From contig QFQY01000068.1 of assembly GCA_003248805.1 (NCBI GenBank), positions 1 through 23,137 on the forward strand: a stretch of DNA of 23,137 nt. Reading direction: 5' to 3'. Of the stretch, positions 15,445 to 22,980 are shown piece after piece (the stretch's first letter is position 1; each line of letters opens with the position of its first letter). This DNA is from Chelatococcus sp. GTDB lineage: Bacteria > Pseudomonadota > Alphaproteobacteria > Rhizobiales > Beijerinckiaceae. Both the position numbers and the translations under genes were made by a program. The notes under the pieces were generated by a model. That model worked only from the letters and a program-made list of their open reading frames with translations, was not told the origin of the DNA and made no database searches.

Positions 15445-16710
15445 ATGGCCTTTTCCGAATACGCCGACTGGTGGGACAAGCAGAAGCGCGAGACCGAGAA
15501 AATCCTGGGCGAGTGGGTCGAGGAGAACCCGCAATGGTGGACGGTGGCCGTCGCCACGGGCGTCCAGACCTCCATGGATCTCGGGGCGGGCTTCGTCGAC
15601 GTGCTGCGCTTCGGCGAGGGCATGGCGCAGGGCGGCTTCGCGGGGGTCGGCAAGGACGCCTTGCGGCTGCTCGCCATCCTGGGGCCGCTCGGCAAGGCGG
15701 GCGGCATGCTGTCGCGGCTCATCCATCTCAATCGGATCAGGCTCGCCGTGCAGGTCCAGGGCGTGACGGGGCCCTGCACCTTCCAGGCGATCAACAACGC
15801 GACGGCGATCGCGCGGGGCAAGAGCTACTTCATCACCCTGAAGGACATGGCGAAGGCTGTAGGCCGCCCGCTCAACACCATCGCGAAGGACGCGGCCGGC
15901 GACGGCGTCCTGGGTGCGCATGTCAAGCAGGGGCTCGACTTCATGGTGTCCCAGGGCATCAAGGTCACGCAGTTGCAGGCGCGCTCGATCCAGGGCGTGA
16001 CCCAGCTCGCCAAGGCGCAGGACGGCGTGACGGTCTTCGCGATCCGCTGCGTCACCAATCGCGGCGAGATCATCAAGCACTCGGTCATCGCCGTTCGTGA
16101 CGTGCTCGGGCGGGTGCGCTTCGCCGACTATGGCGGCAAGTATCACACGACGCTGGAGGGCCTCGTCGACAGCCTGAACTACGGGGCCGTCAACAAGGCC
16201 GGCATCAACCTGATGGAGGGGCAGGCGATCGGAGCGGTCCGGACGATGGAGGTGACGGGCCTGATGGAGCGCGGGCTCGAGCTGTTCAAGGGCGTCGCCT
16301 TCGTGATCGAGGGCATGACCGCCATCGAGACGAGCGAAGGGGTGGATTTCGCCGTGCCGGTCGTCGTCGCCGCGACCTCGGCCCCCGCGAAATCCGATCC
16401 GACGCCGCCCGAGGTGGTCAAGGCGAGCTTCGACGCCTTCAAGGAGCGCAAGCAGGGCAAAACGGTGATCCGGCTGCCGGAGATCGTCATCAAGGCCGGC
16501 GGAAAGGCAGCCCCGCGCCCGGAGTATCTCACCGGCGTGCAGTTTCGCCTCAATGCCCTCGGTTTCGGGGCAGGCCGTGTCGACGGGATCAAGGGGCCTA
16601 AGACCACGAGGGCGGTGAGGGCGTTCCAGAAGAGCTATCCGCCCCTCAAGGTCGACGGCATCCCCGGGCCGCAGACGCAGGACAAGCTGGTCGAGATCTG
16701 CGGATTCTAG
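15445..16710 (+). CDS. Candidate T6SS effector: papain/C39-like cysteine peptidase or related enzyme with C-terminal peptidoglycan-binding domain
   Basis: 421 residues; AGGGAGACGAGC just before the ATG is a good ribosome binding site. Residues 1-40 are Trp-rich and charged. Residues 45-95 are Gly-rich and moderately hydrophobic (ILGPLGKAGGMLSRLI), possibly membrane-interacting. Residues about 100-245 carry a papain-like signature: Q105, then C111 six residues later (papain Gln19/Cys25 spacing), H212 in IKHSVIAVRD and D228 in RFADYGG, as in C39-type folds. Residues 357-421 form a peptidoglycan-binding-1 domain (VQFRLNALGF, VDGIKGPKTTRAVRAFQ, VDGIPGPQT). There is no signal peptide, consistent with direct injection by the T6SS. 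Possible activities are peptidase, amidase, deamidase or transglutaminase; the sequence does not decide. It closes the tss arm; no immunity gene is visible. The TAG stop lies at the edge of a palindromic repeat. Confidence 0.75.
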   Translation: MAFSEYADWWDKQKRETEKILGEWVEENPQWWTVAVATGVQTSMDLGAGFVDVLRFGEGMAQGGFAGVGKDALRLLAILGPLGKAGGMLSRLIHLNRIRLAVQVQGVTGPCTFQAINNATAIARGKSYFITLKDMAKAVGRPLNTIAKDAAGDGVLGAHVKQGLDFMVSQGIKVTQLQARSIQGVTQLAKAQDGVTVFAIRCVTNRGEIIKHSVIAVRDVLGRVRFADYGGKYHTTLEGLVDSLNYGAVNKAGINLMEGQAIGAVRTMEVTGLMERGLELFKGVAFVIEGMTAIETSEGVDFAVPVVVAATSAPAKSDPTPPEVVKASFDAFKERKQGKTVIRLPEIVIKAGGKAAPRPEYLTGVQFRLNALGFGAGRVDGIKGPKTTRAVRAFQKSYPPLKVDGIPGPQTQDKLVEICGF

Positions 16711-16756
16711 AGCATCGGCCCGAAAGGTGGAGCGCGGTTTTCGGAAAAGCCGATGC
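16711..16756. repeat. Short palindromic intergenic element touching the effector stop codon
   Basis: GCATCGGC at 16712-16719 is matched by GCCGATGC at 16749-16756, with inner arms CCGAAA (16720-16725) and TTTCGG (16739-16744). From memory this is a widespread rhizobial-type intergenic repeat that commonly starts TCTAGAGCATCGG; here that opening includes the TAG stop of the preceding gene. It could act as a bidirectional terminator-like structure. Identity to a named family needs a genome-wide count. Confidence 0.6.
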
Positions 16757-16782
16757 CAGAACAAGAGACCCGTTTGGACATT

Positions 16783-16908
16783 CGAGCCCTCATCCCGAGG
16801 AGCCGCGCCAGCGGCGTCTCGAAGGATCATCCAGCCGGTTCCGGAGCCTCCTTGGAGCATCCTTCGAGACGCGCTTCCTGTGGAAACGCTCCTCAGGATG
16901 AGGGCTCG
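16783..16908. repeat. Large imperfect palindrome (intergenic repeat element) between effector and glpD
   Basis: Outer arms of 21 nt at 16783-16803 and 16888-16908 are reverse complements with one mismatch. Inner arms of 14 nt at 16814-16827 and 16859-16872 are perfect reverse complements, GCGTCTCGAAGGAT on the left. About 126 bp in total, with a 31-nt centre. I recall similar CTCATCC(T)GAGGAGC...GCGTCTCGAAGGATG palindromes scattered in Bosea-like genomes. It lies between convergent genes and has no coding content. Together with 16711-16756 it fills most of the 307-bp gap (16711-17017); the remaining 16909-17017 shows nothing I recognise. Confidence 0.75.
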
Positions 16909-17017
16909 CGGGTTTTCAAGCGGGCTCTGGGGCTTCTCTGGCTTTCGCCAATCGTGTCAGGATGTTGCGGCCCGTTCCTGCGAGATCGAATCCGGCGGCG
17001 TTCCGGCGCCGTCCGGC

Positions 17018-18565
17018 TCAGGTCTCGGCGGCCGCCGCGCGCATGAAGGCGTCCAGCGCCTCGCTTTCGGCCGGGGTGAAACGCAGGCCGAGCTTGCTGC
17101 GGCGCCAGAGTACATCGGCGGCCGCGAGCGCCCATTCCGACCGCATCAGATAGCGGACCTCGCGCTCATAGAGATCGGCGCCGAAATGCCGGCCGAGATC
17201 CTCGACGCGGTTCGCGCCTGCAAGAATCCCGCGTGCCTTCGTGCCATAGGCGCGCACGAACCGTGCGGCGGTCTTGCGGGCGAGCCAGGGATGCGCGGTG
17301 GCGATCTCGCCGACCAGCGCCTCGAAGCCCGAGACGGGGAAGTCGCCGCCGGGCAGGGCGGCAGAGAGCGTCCAGTCCGGCTTCGCGGCCCAGGGCGCGT
17401 GGGGCGCGAGCTTGGCGAGCGCGGCTTCCGCCAGCCGCCGATAGGTGGTGATCTTGCCGCCGAAGACCGAGAGCAGCGCCGCCTGCCCCTCGGGCGCATC
17501 CAGCGTCAGGACATAGTCGCGCGTCGCCTCCTGCGCCTTCGAGGCGCCGTCGTCATAGAGCGGGCGCACGCCGGAATAGGTCCAGACCACGGAGTCCGGC
17601 GTCACCCCGGCGCTGAAATACTCGCTGGCGGCGGCGCAGAGATAGGCGATTTCCTCCGGCGTGGCCTTCGCCTGCGCGGGATCGCCCTCGTAGTCGCGGT
17701 CGGTGGTGCCGATCAGCGTGAAGTCGTGCTCATAGGGAATGGCGAAGACGATGCGCCCGTCGCCATTCTGGAAGATGTAGCAGCGGTCGTGCTCGTAGAG
17801 CTTCGGGACGACGATGTGGCTGCCCTGGACCATGCGCACGGCGGCTCGGGTGTTCGAGCGCACGACGCCGCCCAGCACGTCCCCGACCCAGGGGCCTGCG
17901 GCGTTCACGAGGATGCGCGCCCGATGCGTCGCGTGCTGTCCGTCGCGCTCCGTCGTGATGCTCCAGACGCCGTTGTCGCGATCGGCGCCGATGACCCGCG
18001 TGCGGGTATGGATGGCCGCGCCGCGCGTGGCGGCGTCGGCCGCGTTCAGCGCGACGAGGCGGGCGTCCTCGACCCAGCAATCCGAGTATTCGAAGGCGCG
18101 CTCGCCGGTCTCCTTCAGCGGCCGGCCGACCGGGTCCGTGGCGAGATCGACGGTGCGCGTCGGCGGCAGCAGCTTGCGCCCGCCGATATGGTCGTAGAGG
18201 AACAACCCGAGCCGCAGCAGCCAGGCCGGGCGCAGGCCCTTGTGATGCGGCAGCACGAAGCGCAGCGGCCAGATGATGTGCGGCGCGTTGGCCCAGAGGC
18301 GCTCGCGCTCCATCAGCGCCTCGCGCACGAGGCGGAACTCGTAATGCTCCAGATAGCGCAAACCGCCATGGATCAGCTTGGTCGAGGCGGAGGAGGTGGC
18401 GCTGGCGAGGTCGTCTTTCTCGAACAGCACGACCGAGGCCCCGCGCCCGGCGGCGTCGCGCGCGATGCCGCAGCCATTGATGCCGCCGCCGATCACGGCG
18501 AGGTCGTAGACGTCCGTCCGCGCTCCGTCGAAGGGCGCGGCGGAGGAAGCGGTGTCGGAGGCCAT
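17018..18565 (-). CDS. glpD: Aerobic glycerol-3-phosphate dehydrogenase GlpD
   Basis: 515 residues from the ATG at 18563-18565. An upstream in-frame ATG (18694) would add 43 low-complexity residues and is rejected. The enzyme oxidises sn-glycerol-3-phosphate to dihydroxyacetone phosphate with FAD and passes electrons to the quinone pool at the inner membrane. The FAD-binding motif GGGINGCG occurs at 26-33, followed by ATSSASTKLIHGGLRYLEHY, VNAAGPWVGDV, IGTTDRDYEGDP and SVFGGKITTYRRLAE, all standard for GlpD. The C-terminal ~120 residues match the family cap domain. Length is close to the E. coli enzyme. No glpF, glpK or regulator accompanies it here. It is convergent with the T6SS arm and divergent from the TRAP gene, so it is an independent unit. 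Confidence 0.96.
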   Translation of the reverse strand: MASDTASSAAPFDGARTDVYDLAVIGGGINGCGIARDAAGRGASVVLFEKDDLASATSSASTKLIHGGLRYLEHYEFRLVREALMERERLWANAPHIIWPLRFVLPHHKGLRPAWLLRLGLFLYDHIGGRKLLPPTRTVDLATDPVGRPLKETGERAFEYSDCWVEDARLVALNAADAATRGAAIHTRTRVIGADRDNGVWSITTERDGQHATHRARILVNAAGPWVGDVLGGVVRSNTRAAVRMVQGSHIVVPKLYEHDRCYIFQNGDGRIVFAIPYEHDFTLIGTTDRDYEGDPAQAKATPEEIAYLCAAASEYFSAGVTPDSVVWTYSGVRPLYDDGASKAQEATRDYVLTLDAPEGQAALLSVFGGKITTYRRLAEAALAKLAPHAPWAAKPDWTLSAALPGGDFPVSGFEALVGEIATAHPWLARKTAARFVRAYGTKARGILAGANRVEDLGRHFGADLYEREVRYLMRSEWALAAADVLWRRSKLGLRFTPAESEALDAFMRAAAAET

Positions 18566-18590
18566 GCGGAGTTCTGTCCCTGGATACCGG

Positions 18591-18644
18591 GGCGCCGCGC
18601 TCGGGGGCGCCTTCTGTCGAGGCCTCGCGGCCTTGGGGGCCGCG
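18591..18644 (-). other. Two stem-loops in the glpD upstream leader
   Basis: GGCGCC at 18591-18596 pairs with GGCGCC at 18606-18611, and CGCGGCC at 18626-18632 pairs perfectly with GGCCGCG at 18638-18644 around 5 nt. They lie within 80 bp upstream of the glpD start in the 189-bp glpD/TRAP divergent gap. If the transcript starts further up, the leader is strongly structured. In the opposite direction TTGACG at 18703-18708 could be a -35 for the TRAP gene, but no acceptable -10 follows. Confidence 0.35.
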
Positions 18645-18754
18645 CCACCGATTCCTAGCGTCGCTCCGCCGCCAAGTCGATGCCCGGACGGCATGCCGAT
18701 GCTTGACGCCGTGACGGTCTCGCTCGACTGAGGGGCCGGTCAGCGGGCGGAGCC

Positions 18755-20611
18755 ATGGTGGACGAGCGGACGGGCAACGATACCGGGACAGGCCGGCAGG
18801 CGGCGGATGGCCGCCATCGGCTTCGCAGCATGCTCGAGAGCCTCTGCGCCGCGATTCTCGCCGCGCTGTTCCTGGTGGTGATGGCGGCGGTCCTCCGCCG
18901 CTACCTCTTCGGCGGGGGCTTCGTCTGGTCGGACGAACTCGCCATCTGGCTGCATGTGGCGCTGATCGCCTTCGGTGCGCCGCTCGCCGTCACCGGGACG
19001 CTCGGCATGCGCATCGAGGTCTTCGTCGGCCGCCTGTCCGGCCGGGGCAGGGCGGTCGCGGCCGTTCTCGCCGAGGCGGTGGCGGTGCATGGCGCCCTCG
19101 TCCTGGCTTTCGGCGGCGCGCAGGTGGCGGCGCTGGTCGGCGGAACGTCGACCGTTCTCGGTCTGCCGGAATGGCTGCGCTTCGCCGCGTTCTCATGCGG
19201 CGGCGCATTGACGCTGCTCGCGCTGACGTCGCGGGCGGTAGCGCGCGGAGCCGGCGTGGCGGTCGCGTCCCTGCTGCTCGGCGGCGCCTCCTACGGGCTG
19301 GCGCAGCTTTCCTTCGGTGTCGATCTCCTCTCGCCCAGCCTCGCCGCCGCGCTCTTCGCCGCCGGCGGGCTGGCGCTCGGTGCGCCGCTGCCGCTCGCGC
19401 TCCTGGCCGGGGCGTCCTTCGCCGGGGCCTTCGGGGCTCCGCTGCCGGAACCGGCCATCGTCCAGAACGCGGTGTCGGGCGTGGGCAAGTTCCTGCTGCT
19501 GGCGGTGCCGTTCTTCCTGCTGGCGGGCGAACTCCTGACCGAGGGCGGGCTCGCGGAGCGGCTGGTGCGTTTCGCGGCGGCCCTGGTCGGCCATTGGCGC
19601 GCCGGCCTCGCGCAGACGGCGCTGCTGTCGAGCGCCCTGTTCTCGGGCGCTTCGGGCTCGTCGGTGGCGAATGCCGCATTCGGCGCGAAGGTGATGGCGC
19701 CCGCGCTGGTGGCGCGCGGCTATCCGCCGGCCCACGCGGCCGCGATCGTCGCGGGCGTCTCGATGCTCGACAACATCATCCCGCCCTCCATCGCCTTCCT
19801 GCTGCTGGCGAGCGCGACGAATCTCTCCGTCGGGGCGCTGCTGCTGGGCGGCTTCGTCGCGGGCGGCGTGCTCGTGGCTGCGCTCGCGGTCGGCATCCAC
19901 CTTTCGGTGCGCGGCGTGGTCGATGCCGCGCCGAAGGCGGGCGCGGCGGAGCGGGGGCGCGCCCTGATCGGGGCCCTGCCGGCGGTCGGGCTCGGCATCG
20001 TGGTCGTCGCGGGCATCCGATTCGGGCTGGTGACGGTGACGGAAGCCTCTGCGCTCGCCGTCGCCTATGCGCTCGTCGCCTGCCTCGCGCTGCGCAGCCT
20101 CGGGGCGCGCGACATCGTCCGGGCGCTGCGCCGATCCGCCATCGAGGCGTCGGCGGTGGGGCTGCTGATCGGGGCCTCCGCACCCTTCGCCTTCCTGCTC
20201 GCGGTCGACGGCGTGCCGGAGAAGGTCGCGGCGCTGACGACGGCTCTGGGCGCGGGCCCCTTTGCCGTGATGCTGCTCGCCAATCTCGTCCTGCTCGTGG
20301 CCGGGCTCTTCCTCGATATCGGCGTCGGCATCCTGCTGCTGGCGCCGCTCCTGCTGCCGGTCGCGATCCAGGCGGGGCTCGATCCGGTGCAGTTCGGCGT
20401 CGTGCTCGTGGTCAACCTGATGATCCACGGGCTGACGCCGCCGCTCGGGATCCTCGTCCATGTCGTCGCCGGCATTACCGGCGTGCCGGCGGCCTGCGTG
20501 TTCCGGGCGGTGCTGCCGCTGCTGGCGAGCCTGCTGGCCGCGCTCGCCGTCCTCTCCGTCGGGGTCGCCGCCTGGCCCTCGCTTGCGCCGGCGGCGAAGG
20601 CGCTGTTCTGA
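18755..20611 (+). CDS. Fused TRAP transporter small and large permease (DctQM)
   Basis: 618 residues. It is an inner-membrane secondary transporter driven by an ion gradient, usually fed by a periplasmic binding protein. Residues about 28-175 are the four-helix DctQ part (VVMAAVLRRYLFGGGFVWSD, ELAIWLHVALIAFGAPLAVT). Residues about 195-612 are the DctM part with about 12 helices: PFFLLAGELLTEGGLAERLV, ALFSGASGSSVANAAFGAK, SMLDNIIPPSIAFLLLAS and NLMIHGLTPPLGILVHVVAG. The GASGSSVAN and DNIIPPS segments are conserved substrate/ion-path motifs. The ATG at 18755 follows GGGCGGAG. No DctP binding-protein gene is in the window, so it must use one encoded elsewhere. The stop overlaps an ATG (TGATG) in the frame of pncB, whose conserved start is 54 bp on, pointing to cotranscription. 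Confidence 0.93.
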   Translation: MVDERTGNDTGTGRQAADGRHRLRSMLESLCAAILAALFLVVMAAVLRRYLFGGGFVWSDELAIWLHVALIAFGAPLAVTGTLGMRIEVFVGRLSGRGRAVAAVLAEAVAVHGALVLAFGGAQVAALVGGTSTVLGLPEWLRFAAFSCGGALTLLALTSRAVARGAGVAVASLLLGGASYGLAQLSFGVDLLSPSLAAALFAAGGLALGAPLPLALLAGASFAGAFGAPLPEPAIVQNAVSGVGKFLLLAVPFFLLAGELLTEGGLAERLVRFAAALVGHWRAGLAQTALLSSALFSGASGSSVANAAFGAKVMAPALVARGYPPAHAAAIVAGVSMLDNIIPPSIAFLLLASATNLSVGALLLGGFVAGGVLVAALAVGIHLSVRGVVDAAPKAGAAERGRALIGALPAVGLGIVVVAGIRFGLVTVTEASALAVAYALVACLALRSLGARDIVRALRRSAIEASAVGLLIGASAPFAFLLAVDGVPEKVAALTTALGAGPFAVMLLANLVLLVAGLFLDIGVGILLLAPLLLPVAIQAGLDPVQFGVVLVVNLMIHGLTPPLGILVHVVAGITGVPAACVFRAVLPLLASLLAALAVLSVGVAAWPSLAPAAKALF

Positions 20612-20664
20612 TGCGCGGCCTCGCGACCGGAGTCGCGGGCGGGACGCCGCCACAGGACGCCACC

Positions 20665-21948
20665 ATGACCGTCACCGACATCGCCACGCGCACCTACAAC
20701 CATGGCTGGCGGCTCGACCCGATCATCCGCAGCCTGCTCGACACGGATTTCTACAAGCTGCTGATGCTGCAGATGATCCGGGCCTTCCACCCGCAGGTCC
20801 AGGTCACCTTCTCCCTGATCAACCGTTCGCGGCATATCCGCCTCGCCGACATCGTCGACGAGGGCGAGCTGCGCGCCCAGCTCGACCATGCGCGCTCCCT
20901 GCGCTTCTCGAAGAAGGAGCTGATCTGGCTCGCCGGCAACTCGTTCTACGGCAAGACGCAGATGTTCTCGCCGGACTTCATCGCCTGGCTCGCCGAGTTC
21001 CAGCTGCCGGATTACGAGCTGCGCAAGGTCGACGGGCAGTACGAGCTGCATTTCGAGGGCCCGTGGACCCACACGACGATGTGGGAGGTGCCGGCGCTGG
21101 CGATCATCAACGAACTGCGCGCGAGACGGGTCATGGTCGGGCAGAAGCGCTTCGAGCTCGACGTGCTCTATGCGCGTGGCAAGGCCAAGATGTGGGGCAA
21201 GGTCGAGCGCCTGCGGCGGCTGCCGAATCTCAGGCTCTCGGATTTCGGGACGCGCCGGCGCCACGGCCATCTCTGGCAGCGCTGGTGCGTCGAGGCGCTG
21301 AAGGAGGGGCTGGGCCCGGCCTTCTCGGGAACCTCGAACGTGCTGCTCGCCATGGATGCCGATCTCGAGGCGATCGGCACCAATGCGCATGAACTGCCGA
21401 TGGTGCTCGCGGCGCTCGCCGACAGCGACCGGGAGCTGGCCCGCGCCCCCTATCGCGTGCTCGACGAGTGGCGTCAGGTCTATGGCGGCAACCTGCTGAT
21501 TGCGCTGCCGGACGCCTTCGGCACCACCGCCTTCCTGCGCGACGCTCCGGACTGGGTCGCGGACTGGACCGGGTTTCGCCCCGATTCCGCGCCGCCGATC
21601 GAGGCCGGCGAGGAGATCATCGACTGGTGGCGCGCCAGGGGGAGGGACCCGAAGGAGAAGCTGCTCGTGTTCTCGGACGGGCTCGACGTCGACGCGATCG
21701 AGCGCGTCTACCGTCACTTCGACGGCAGGGTGCGCATGGCCTTCGGCTGGGGCACGGACCTGACCAACGACCTGGTCGGCTGCTTGCCCGACGGCTCGCG
21801 CGCGCTCGATCCGATGTCCCTGGTCTGCAAGGTCTCGAAGGCGAACGGGCGCCCGGCCGTGAAGCTCTCCGACAATCCCGAGAAGGTCTCCGGCGAGCCC
21901 GAGGCGGTGGCGCGCTATCGGCGGGTGTTCGGGGCGATCCCGGGATGA
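20665..21948 (+). CDS. pncB: Nicotinate phosphoribosyltransferase PncB
   Basis: 427 residues. It converts nicotinate and PRPP to nicotinate mononucleotide with ATP hydrolysis, the entry step of the Preiss-Handler NAD salvage route, in the cytoplasm. Motifs are LLDTDFYKLLMLQMI near the start, SLINRSRHIRLA, WLAGNSFYGKTQMF, DFGTRRRHGHLWQRW, GTSNVLLAMD, GTNAHELPM with H242 as the expected phosphorylated histidine, GFRPDSAPPIE, FSDGLDVDAI and GWGTDLTNDL. The ATG at 20665 matches the conserved rhizobial start (MTVTDIATRTYNH). An ATG at 20611, overlapping the TRAP stop, is in frame and would add 18 residues; it may serve coupling but is less likely as the start. The end of the gene forms a weak stem with the following bases (21939-21954). 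Confidence 0.97.
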   Translation: MTVTDIATRTYNHGWRLDPIIRSLLDTDFYKLLMLQMIRAFHPQVQVTFSLINRSRHIRLADIVDEGELRAQLDHARSLRFSKKELIWLAGNSFYGKTQMFSPDFIAWLAEFQLPDYELRKVDGQYELHFEGPWTHTTMWEVPALAIINELRARRVMVGQKRFELDVLYARGKAKMWGKVERLRRLPNLRLSDFGTRRRHGHLWQRWCVEALKEGLGPAFSGTSNVLLAMDADLEAIGTNAHELPMVLAALADSDRELARAPYRVLDEWRQVYGGNLLIALPDAFGTTAFLRDAPDWVADWTGFRPDSAPPIEAGEEIIDWWRARGRDPKEKLLVFSDGLDVDAIERVYRHFDGRVRMAFGWGTDLTNDLVGCLPDGSRALDPMSLVCKVSKANGRPAVKLSDNPEKVSGEPEAVARYRRVFGAIPG

Positions 21949-21965
21949 TCCGGGGGAGTTTCGAG

Positions 21966-22000
21966 AATATGTTGCCAATATGTTCTTTTTGCGCGACGAT
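21966..22000 (+). promoter_or_regulatory. AT-rich direct repeat and candidate promoter before the DUF1444 gene
   Basis: AATATGTT occurs at 21966-21973 and again at 21977-21984, 11 bp apart, so on the same face of the helix. TTGCCA at 21972-21977 (5 of 6 for a -35) is followed after 17 bp by GACGAT at 21995-22000 (3 of 6). GTTG-N7-GTTC at 21971-21985 differs by one base from the alphaproteobacterial LexA box GTTC-N7-GTTC; such near-matches are expected by chance, so this is a weak hint. Confidence 0.35.
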
Positions 22001-22023
22001 GCCGACGGGTTGGGGAACTCGTC

Positions 22024-22947
22024 ATGGCACGCAGGCTGAAAGGGTTGCTGGCGATCATGGTCGCCGTCATGGTGGCCATCGCGGGAACGAATGTTTCCGA
22101 GGCGCAGACGCTCGGGCGCGAGCGCCTCGATGAGGCGCGCAAGCTGAGCGAGACGGAGATGGCGGCGCTGCTGATGGGGCTGTTGAGCGGCCGCGCGGGC
22201 GTCACGGGCCTCCGTAGCGAGAGTGGCGATGTCGTTTTCAGGGTGTCCGCCGGCCACGACGTGAGAATGGGGCTCGCCCCGCTCGCCGCCCAGTTCAACG
22301 CGCTGCCCGACGCGAGGAGCCGGCAGGGAGCGTTCGACAAGTTGTCGCAGCGCATCGCCGAGGCCGTCGTCGGCCGGCGTGTGCCAAGGCCGGAGGCCGA
22401 GGCGGCTCAGTTCCGCGCGAGCCTGGTGCTGGTCATGAAGAACCGCGCCTATCTCGACCAGTTCGCCGCGATGGCGCGCAAGCAGGGCGCGCCGCAGGCC
22501 CGGCTCCTGCATGTTCCAATCGCTGGTGACATCATCGTCATACCGGCACGCGACCAGCCGAAAATGATGCGATTCGTTACCGTAGGCGAGGGCGCGGATT
22601 ACGGCATGAGCGACGCCGACGTGCTGAGCACCGCGATGGATAACTGGGTCCGTCGCGTCGACAAGCTCGAGATTCGCGAGTTCGGCAAGCTGCGGGCCTT
22701 CCATTTCGGCAATGGCGACTACAACGCGTCGATCGTGCTCCTGCCGAATCCTTGGCGACGCGTCCCGGATCTGCCGCGCAATGTCGCGGTCGCGGTGCCG
22801 TCTCGCGACATGCTCGCCTTCGCGGATGCGGACGATCCGGAGGCGGTCGCGGCGCTGCGCAGGCTGACGAAGGCGCCCGATGGCGGCTTTCCGGTCAGCA
22901 AGCTGATCTACAGGCTGAGCTCCGAGGGGCTGACGGTCGTCCCCTGA
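22024..22947 (+). CDS. Exported DUF1444 (YtpQ-like) family protein
   Basis: 307 residues. GGGGAA lies about 8 nt before the ATG at 22024. A Sec signal peptide is clear: ARRLKG, a hydrophobic core (LLAIMVAVMVAIAG) and likely cleavage after VSEA, before QTLG. The mature part is homologous, as I compare it from memory with B. subtilis YtpQ, over GDYNASIVLL (YtpQ GYDASRIL), NVAVAVPSRDMLAFAD (LAISVPHQDVLILAD) and GGFPVSKLIYRLSSEGL (GGTVPITALSFLYNEGKL). The family has no known function that I can name; a signal peptide is not typical of the Bacillus member. Spacing from pncB (75 bp) and its own candidate promoter suggest an independent unit. It is not obviously linked to the NAD gene upstream. Confidence 0.75.
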   Translation: MARRLKGLLAIMVAVMVAIAGTNVSEAQTLGRERLDEARKLSETEMAALLMGLLSGRAGVTGLRSESGDVVFRVSAGHDVRMGLAPLAAQFNALPDARSRQGAFDKLSQRIAEAVVGRRVPRPEAEAAQFRASLVLVMKNRAYLDQFAAMARKQGAPQARLLHVPIAGDIIVIPARDQPKMMRFVTVGEGADYGMSDADVLSTAMDNWVRRVDKLEIREFGKLRAFHFGNGDYNASIVLLPNPWRRVPDLPRNVAVAVPSRDMLAFADADDPEAVAALRRLTKAPDGGFPVSKLIYRLSSEGLTVVP

Positions 22948-22980
22948 GGCCGGCTGCGCGGGGCCCGGCATGCGCGAACC

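Noticed and set aside
10942..16860. A 1972-codon open frame on the minus strand, and other very long antisense frames (for example 8474-11530 and 20065-23127 minus, 29-2311 and 2266-3825 plus).
   Set aside because: They run antisense to well-recognised genes, have Arg/Ala/Gly/Asp-rich compositions typical of GC-rich shadow frames, and no recognisable domains.
16711..16908. Attachment site, insertion sequence or CRISPR-like array.
   Set aside because: No transposase, integrase, tRNA or regularly spaced direct repeats; the structure is nested inverted repeats only.
16753..17046. A 97-codon frame after the candidate effector that could be an immunity gene.
   Set aside because: It reads straight through the palindromic repeats, has no ribosome binding site and overlaps the glpD end; its composition is that of translated repeat DNA.
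18566..18694. N-terminal extension of GlpD from the ATG at 18692-18694.
   Set aside because: The added 43 residues are low-complexity, precede the conserved FAD-binding start and cover the stem-loops of the leader.
21939..21954. CCCGG/CCGGG stem across the pncB stop as a terminator.
   Set aside because: Only 5 bp, overlaps the stop codon, and the nearest T-run is about 30 bp away.
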